Below are positions 6,833-8,419 of a stretch of DNA of 8,419 nt, piece after piece. Position 1 is the first letter of the stretch. The number at the start of each line of letters is the position of its first letter. Source of the stretch: Holdemanella sp. (GTDB lineage: Bacteria; Bacillota_I; Bacilli_A; Erysipelotrichales; Erysipelotrichaceae); the NCBI GenBank assembly GCA_021442845.1, contig JABUSD010000155.1:1-8419 (forward strand), in the 5' to 3' direction. A program made the position numbers and the translations under genes. The notes beneath the pieces are model-generated. The model saw nothing but the letters and a program-made list of their open reading frames with translations, did no database searches and was not told where the DNA came from.

Positions 6833-7777
6833 TTACTTCTTATTCTTTTCTTCTTTACGCTTATCGTTGACAATCTTTACGTGTTCATCGGTAATCAATG
6901 TGACATTGTTTTCCTTAGCCCAGACAATGCATGAATTTAATGCTGTCTTTAAGAATGGTCTTGGAACCTTCACAAAGTTTAATAGTGCATCATCTGTGAA
7001 CTTGATTGTATCATCCGCTCTATTCGCTGCATAACGAATGGATTCTAAATCCACTTCCTTTGGTGCAGGAACTGGTTCTGAAACTGGTTTAGAGAATTCA
7101 AGCCCCTTAGGGAATTTTGTATACCAGAAGTTTGTTGAATCACGATATCCATAATCCACCGGCACTGGTGGAAAGTTGTTCTTTGTGACACCATTTATAA
7201 TCGAATTGTAATATTTTTCCTTCATTAAAATCTTATCCACATATAGGATAAAGTGAGCTCCATATTTGGATGTAATTCCATTAAAGTTATTATATGGACC
7301 TGGGTGTCCATCATCGATATCGTCCACATTGAATTTACCTGCATCTTCTAAATCAACAGCCCATGTACATTCAAATACCTGGAAAGCACTCTGGATGACT
7401 GGTGGACGATTTGGATCTTCTGGTCCTGCCTGTCCTGGTTCCATCTTAAATGATAAATCTGGCATTTTATCTTTACTTGGTCCAGGGAATCCTAAACGCA
7501 CTGCTTCCTTGAAACTTTCCTTATCATCTGTGATAAAGTTAAGAGCACATTTATGTGTTCTTAATAAATTCTGGCATGTATTGCTTGTATTACGGCATTC
7601 CAGCAACATCGCATATCTTCCTTTTCCTGCAATGTAATATGGGAAACACAAAGAATACGAACCAATGTTTAATGATCCATCTGGATTGACTGTACTAATA
7701 CATACAGTCGGCATTGGGAAAAATGAAGACGTCTGATAAAAGTTGTCAACAATTCTCAAATCTTTAAAACTACTCAT
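6833..7777 (-). CDS. Flavin-reductase-like split-barrel protein with an extra C-terminal domain
   Basis: A 314-residue soluble protein. Residues about 18-190 resemble the FMN-binding split barrel of the flavin reductase/flavoredoxin family: MPTVCISTVNPDGSLNIGSYS (22-42), then LECRNTSNTCQNLLRTHKCALNFI (59-82) and AFQVFECTW (131-139). Members bind FMN and pass electrons to it or to partner proteins. A Pro-rich linker (about 230-243) leads to a helical C-terminal piece (about 258-306; LLNFVKVPRPFLKTALNSCI, then VTLITDEHV). This recalls the small PCP_red-type domain found at the end of protochlorophyllide reductase subunit B and other proteins, and ends in a Lys-rich tail. The start follows AAGGAG (7784-7789) by 6 bases. 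The gene overlaps the end of the TetR gene by 8 bases, which implies coupled translation and shared control. Confidence 0.8.
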   Translation of the reverse strand: MSSFKDLRIVDNFYQTSSFFPMPTVCISTVNPDGSLNIGSYSLCFPYYIAGKGRYAMLLECRNTSNTCQNLLRTHKCALNFITDDKESFKEAVRLGFPGPSKDKMPDLSFKMEPGQAGPEDPNRPPVIQSAFQVFECTWAVDLEDAGKFNVDDIDDGHPGPYNNFNGITSKYGAHFILYVDKILMKEKYYNSIINGVTKNNFPPVPVDYGYRDSTNFWYTKFPKGLEFSKPVSEPVPAPKEVDLESIRYAANRADDTIKFTDDALLNFVKVPRPFLKTALNSCIVWAKENNVTLITDEHVKIVNDKRKEEKNKK

Positions 7778-8309
7778 CTTGTTCTCCTTTTAGTATCCTT
7801 TCATAAATACCTGATACCTGATTATAAGTCCATTGTTCGTTACATCCATTTATTATGCTGGATGCGATAAAAGTAATCTCAAATTCATCGTATTTTTTAT
7901 TCTTATTATCCATCAGATCTTTAATCATTTCAGAAATAATATTCACAAGCATATGATGTCTCTGGGTATAGAAAATCTGATTTCTGCTAACGCTGGAATC
8001 ATTGAAAATGAATCTATATAAATTTGTGAAATCAAATAGGTTTGTATAGATACATTCGATACCATCCATTACACTTTCTGCATTCGCAATCTGTTTCTTC
8101 GCATTTTGTAGTATCACAATCCAGTCTTCAGATACAATATCTCCTACCAATACTTCCTTCGATTCAAAATAATTATAAAGCGTTCCTGTCGCAATACCAC
8201 ATAGCTTGGCAATGGTACGCATATTCAGACTCTTATAACCGCATTTAAACAATTCTTCTCGGGAAACCTGTAGAATCCTATCTTTTAAATTTTCAATTAC
8301 TTTTGGCAT
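7770..8309 (-). CDS. TetR/AcrR-family transcriptional regulator
   Basis: A 179-residue regulator, slightly short but in the family range. The N-terminal TetR DNA-binding domain covers residues about 6-53 (ILQVSREELFKCGYKSLNMR, then TIAKLCGIATGTLYNYFESK), with the helix-turn-helix at 29-48. The rest is a helical ligand-binding domain without recognisable subfamily marks, so the inducer is unknown. AAGGAG (8314-8319) lies 4 bases before the ATG. It is the first gene of the five-gene operon and overlaps the flavin-reductase gene by 8 bases. Its promoter carries a palindrome at the start point, so autorepression of the whole operon is the simplest model. Confidence 0.9.
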   Translation of the reverse strand: MPKVIENLKDRILQVSREELFKCGYKSLNMRTIAKLCGIATGTLYNYFESKEVLVGDIVSEDWIVILQNAKKQIANAESVMDGIECIYTNLFDFTNLYRFIFNDSSVSRNQIFYTQRHHMLVNIISEMIKDLMDNKNKKYDEFEITFIASSIINGCNEQWTYNQVSGIYERILKGEQDE

Positions 8310-8321
8310 AATTCTCCTTCA

Positions 8322-8335
8322 ATGAACTTGTTCAT
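8322..8335. promoter_or_regulatory. Likely TetR operator, ATGAAC-TT-GTTCAT
   Basis: Two perfect 6-base arms surround TT. The dyad spans the predicted transcription start (about 8335) and is 12 bases from the TetR start codon, the usual place for an autorepressor site. A related half-site, TTGTTCA (8376-8382), and an AACTTGTGAA segment over the -35 box (minus strand) share its bases and may be a weaker second site. Confidence 0.62.
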
Positions 8336-8341
8336 AATAAA

Positions 8342-8370
8342 ATTATATATTCATATTAAAAAATTCACAA
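8342..8370 (-). promoter_or_regulatory. Promoter of the TetR-led redox operon
   Basis: On the minus strand TTGTGA (8365-8370, four of six consensus bases) is followed after exactly 17 bases by a perfect TATAAT (8342-8347). The start point would be near 8335, at the edge of the dyad at 8322-8335. Confidence 0.68.
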
Positions 8371-8394
8371 GTTGTTTGTTCAGAAATCTTAAAT

Positions 8395-8419
8395 AAAAAA
8401 AGAAATAGATTTCCTATTT
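8395..8419 (-). terminator. Possible terminator of a gene beyond the right edge
   Basis: On the minus strand AAATAG / CTATTT (arms 8414-8419 and 8403-8408, loop GAAAT) is followed by CTTTTTTT. The stem may extend beyond the window. It would isolate the TetR promoter from an upstream minus-strand gene. The AT-rich stem is weak as seen. Confidence 0.4.

Noticed and set aside
6670..6873. A 67-codon minus-strand ORF overlapping the end of the flavin-reductase gene
   Set aside because: The first 14 codons overlap another gene out of frame and its tail after the GGGG run is polar and unprotein-like. The supported reading is the frameshifted small membrane protein gene at 6666-6831.
5757..7777. Chlorophyll or bacteriochlorophyll biosynthesis, suggested by a divinyl-reductase-like SDR next to a PCP_red-like domain
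   Set aside because: No Bch/Chl or other tetrapyrrole gene is present, both similarities are loose superfamily resemblances, and the rest of the window points to a fermentative Bacillota.

Overview
The window is about 8.4 kb of AT-rich DNA with strong AAGGAG-type ribosome binding sites, tight gene packing and U-tract hairpin terminators. This fits a low-GC Bacillota. The style of the PTS permease and the GH1 enzyme is compatible with a gut Erysipelotrichia- or Clostridia-like anaerobe, but the sequence alone does not fix the genus. No rRNA, tRNA, CRISPR array or mobile element was seen, and no gene-free stretch exceeds about 175 bases.

Region 1 (1-4086) is a beta-glucoside utilisation locus. 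A PTS EIIBC permease (minus strand) is divergent from a LacI-family regulator followed by a GH1 6-phospho-beta-glucosidase (plus strand). The permease imports and phosphorylates the sugar, the hydrolase splits the 6-phospho-glucoside, and the regulator controls both arms. The 173-bp divergent intergenic region holds two recognisable promoters and three copies of the palindrome TAAACGTTTA, placed to cover both. The layout resembles the asc (arbutin/salicin/cellobiose) system of enterobacteria. The permease has no IIA domain, so phosphate must come from an EIIA encoded elsewhere. Hairpins end both arms (1-18 and 4058-4086).

Region 2 (4082-4932) holds one minus-strand gene for a YwaF/TP0381-type integral membrane protein of unknown function. 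It converges on the hydrolase gene and has its own candidate promoter.

Region 3 (4934-8419) is a compact minus-strand operon with coupled or nearly abutting genes. In transcription order it encodes a TetR-family regulator, a flavin-reductase-like split-barrel protein with an extra C-terminal domain, a very small two-helix membrane protein whose frame is broken by one base in a GGGG run, an atypical SDR (NmrA-like) NAD(P)-binding protein, and a DUF1295 membrane protein of the steroid 5-alpha-reductase/isoprenylcysteine methyltransferase superfamily. A promoter with a perfect TGAAC-TT-GTTCA dyad at its start point precedes the regulator, and a strong terminator follows the last gene. The set suggests an inducible membrane-associated redox pathway acting on a hydrophobic small molecule. 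The substrate cannot be read from the sequence. This operon is the best candidate for an undescribed system here.
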